A stretch of DNA of 64,000 bases from Bettongia penicillata ogilbyi (Eukaryota; Chordata; Mammalia; Diprotodontia; Potoroidae): the NCBI GenBank assembly GCA_023548195.1, contig JAJHZJ010000693.1, forward strand, positions 1 to 64,000, given 5' to 3'. Made by a program: the position numbers and the translations under genes. The notes below the pieces were generated by a model. That model searched no databases and was not told where the DNA came from. It saw only the letters and a list, made by a program, of their open reading frames with translations. Positions within the stretch are counted from its first letter, which is position 1, and every line of letters starts with the position of its first letter. Of this stretch, positions 62,400 through 64,000 are shown piece by piece.

Positions 62400-64000
62400 T
62401 TCAGCTTTATCAAATAGTGGGTTACAGTTTACATTGCTTCTGTTTTTTGCTTTTCTAGTCAGTTTCACTAATAGAATTTTTTGTTTTTTCACTCAGCACC
62501 AAATAATAGAGTTTTATATCTTGTGATGCCATCCCCCCCTTAATTTACACTTTTTCTCATTATTTGCCTAGATATACTTGACCTTCTGTTCTTAGAAATG
62601 AACGGTGTTATTATCTTGTATAACTCTAAAAAAATTGCCTCGGTAATTTAATCAATATACCACTAAATATGTAGTGCTATAATTAATTATATGGTGTTGT
62701 CTTTATTATTATATTGGCAAATTTTAATGATGAGAAATATATATACATATATATATATAGTTACTTGAGTTTCTCTCTATTTCTGAAGTGTTTTGTAGTT
62801 GTATTTATATAAATTTTATATGTGTTTTAGAAGCAATTCTCAAAAACTTCATATATTTAACAGGCATTTTGAATAACTATATAATTATTAAATTATATAA
62901 CAATATTAGTTTTGAATAACTACATAATTGTTTTGAATTTATTCTATCTTTTTATTGCTGGTTTTTATTAATATAGCATAGAAATGCTAGTAACTTTAGA
63001 GATTTGTTATGTATCCACAATCTTTGCTATTAATCATTTTAATTTGTTTTGTTCCTAGTTCTCTAAGGTTTTCTAAGTACACCATCATGTCATCTGTGTC
63101 TAGAGATGCTTTTCTTTTCATTTTGTCCATTTTATGCCTTTAAGTTTGTACTCTTATTTTAATGTCATACCTAGCATTTCTAGTACTATGTCAAGCATTT
63201 TTGCTTCCCAAGTTCATGCTGAGAACCTTCCTAATTTTACATATTGTAAATAGGTATTTTAAATATATGCGTTTGATCATATTAGAGGACACTTTCATAA
63301 CCTAAATGAGTACTGAATTTTGTCAGAGACTTTTTGTCTTTTGAAATAAGCATGTGTTTTTGTAAAATTTGCTGTTTACATCATTGGTTATATGAATTAT
63401 TTTACTATTATTGCACCATTTTTTCATCCCTGGCATAACTTCAACTTGGTCATTATGAATTGCTTTTCTCCATGTATTTTTGTAGTCTTAAAGTAAGGAT
63501 TTTTTTTTCAAAATGTTTTCATTATTATTCATTAGCAAGATTAGTTTATAATTCTCTTTCTCTTCTTTGTATTTCCCTGTTTTGTTTATCAGAACCATGT
63601 TCATCTCATAAAGTAAGTTTGGCAGAATACTGTCTATTTCAACTTTTTAATATTTTTCATACTAAAAGTTTTAAATGATCTTCAAGTGACTGATAAAAAT
63701 TCACTTGTAAATCAATCTGTCCTAGATTTCTCTCTCCTTATCTTGGCAAATCATTTATGGCTTGCTCAATTTATTTTCCTGAAATTTCATTATTTAAGTT
63801 CTCTACTTCTTGTTTTGTTAGTTTGAGTATTTTGGTTTTGTAGATACTCATCAATTTTCTTTGAATCCCGAATTTTCCTGACATATAATTATGGAGAATA
63901 ATTTCTGATAATTATTTTTATTTCCTCTCTGTTATTAATTTACTTTCCTTACTTTTTATTTTGGTAATTTTCTTTTCCTCTCTTGCTTTATCAGATTTAC
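62400..64000 (-). pseudogene. L1 ORF2 reverse transcriptase, antisense, decayed, cut by window edge
   Basis: AT-rich antisense L1 ORF2. Recognisable antisense phrases include tgccatccccccc(ttaatttaca), gtgttttgtagttgtattta, ctaagtacaccatcatgtca, catccctggcataacttcaa, attagcaagattagtttata, cacttgtaaatcaatctgtc, atttatggcttgctcaattt. At the catalytic site the minus strand reads TDDMMVY (near 63079-63100), where active L1 has FADDMMVY-like sequence, so the alanine is lost. Many stops; the element continues past 64000. Confidence 0.7.

Overview
The window reads as intergenic or intronic DNA from a marsupial (metatherian) genome. No complete protein-coding gene is visible, and most of the 64 kb is interspersed repeat. 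The assignment rests on repeat content: many MAR1-type CORE-SINEs (tRNA-like head, CORE, and a tail shared with an RTE/BovB LINE), an ORF1-only half-L1 (HAL1-like) element, an RTE LINE, RTE-tailed SINEs, marsupial-type L1 3' ends, and a background of L2, L3/CR1 and MIR. CpG is depleted almost everywhere. Which marsupial it is cannot be settled from this sequence alone.

Layout. 1-4.3 kb: antisense 5' end of an L1, then an L2 tail split by an antisense HAL1 that itself carries a SINE. 4.4-12.3 kb: MIR, L2 and MAR1 copies, including a pair of near-identical inverted segments 0.8 kb apart (6.2 and 7.1 kb). 12.3-23 kb: (CCTCT)n tract, unique DNA, a 33-bp minisatellite, and an L3 LINE interrupted by two SINEs. 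23.1-24.5 kb: 5'-truncated sense L1. 24.8-36 kb: unique blocks that look like conserved noncoding DNA, between L3, L2 and MAR1 copies. 36-36.6 kb: remnant of an RTE-class LINE C-terminus. 38.1-39.4 kb: long pyrimidine tract, then the only CpG-rich non-repeat patch, which contains the best exon candidate (38992-39175). 40.8-42.1 kb: RTE LINE split by an LTR-like insertion. 42.6-44.9 kb: dispersed pieces of one L3 LINE. 45.4-47.7 kb: L2 reverse transcriptase and 3' end around a (GA)n tract. 48-61.8 kb: L3, MAR1, MIR, L2 endonuclease and L1 pieces, long (CT)n and (GT)n arrays, and a unique AT-rich block at 57.2 kb. 61.8-64 kb: antisense L3 and antisense L1 ORF2.

The repeats show a consistent age order. 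L2, L3 and MIR are oldest and are interrupted by MAR1, RTE-SINE, HAL1 and L1; several junctions have visible target-site duplications. The open frames longer than 60 codons are LINE remnants, frames through simple repeats, or chance frames. I did not find a convincing new biological system. The items most worth checking are the CpG-rich exon candidate with two apparent +1 homopolymer shifts, the order-preserving inverted duplication, the nested HAL1, the LTR-like split of the RTE element, and the unique AT-rich and CTCF-like blocks. Family names come from recognition by eye, not from a database search.
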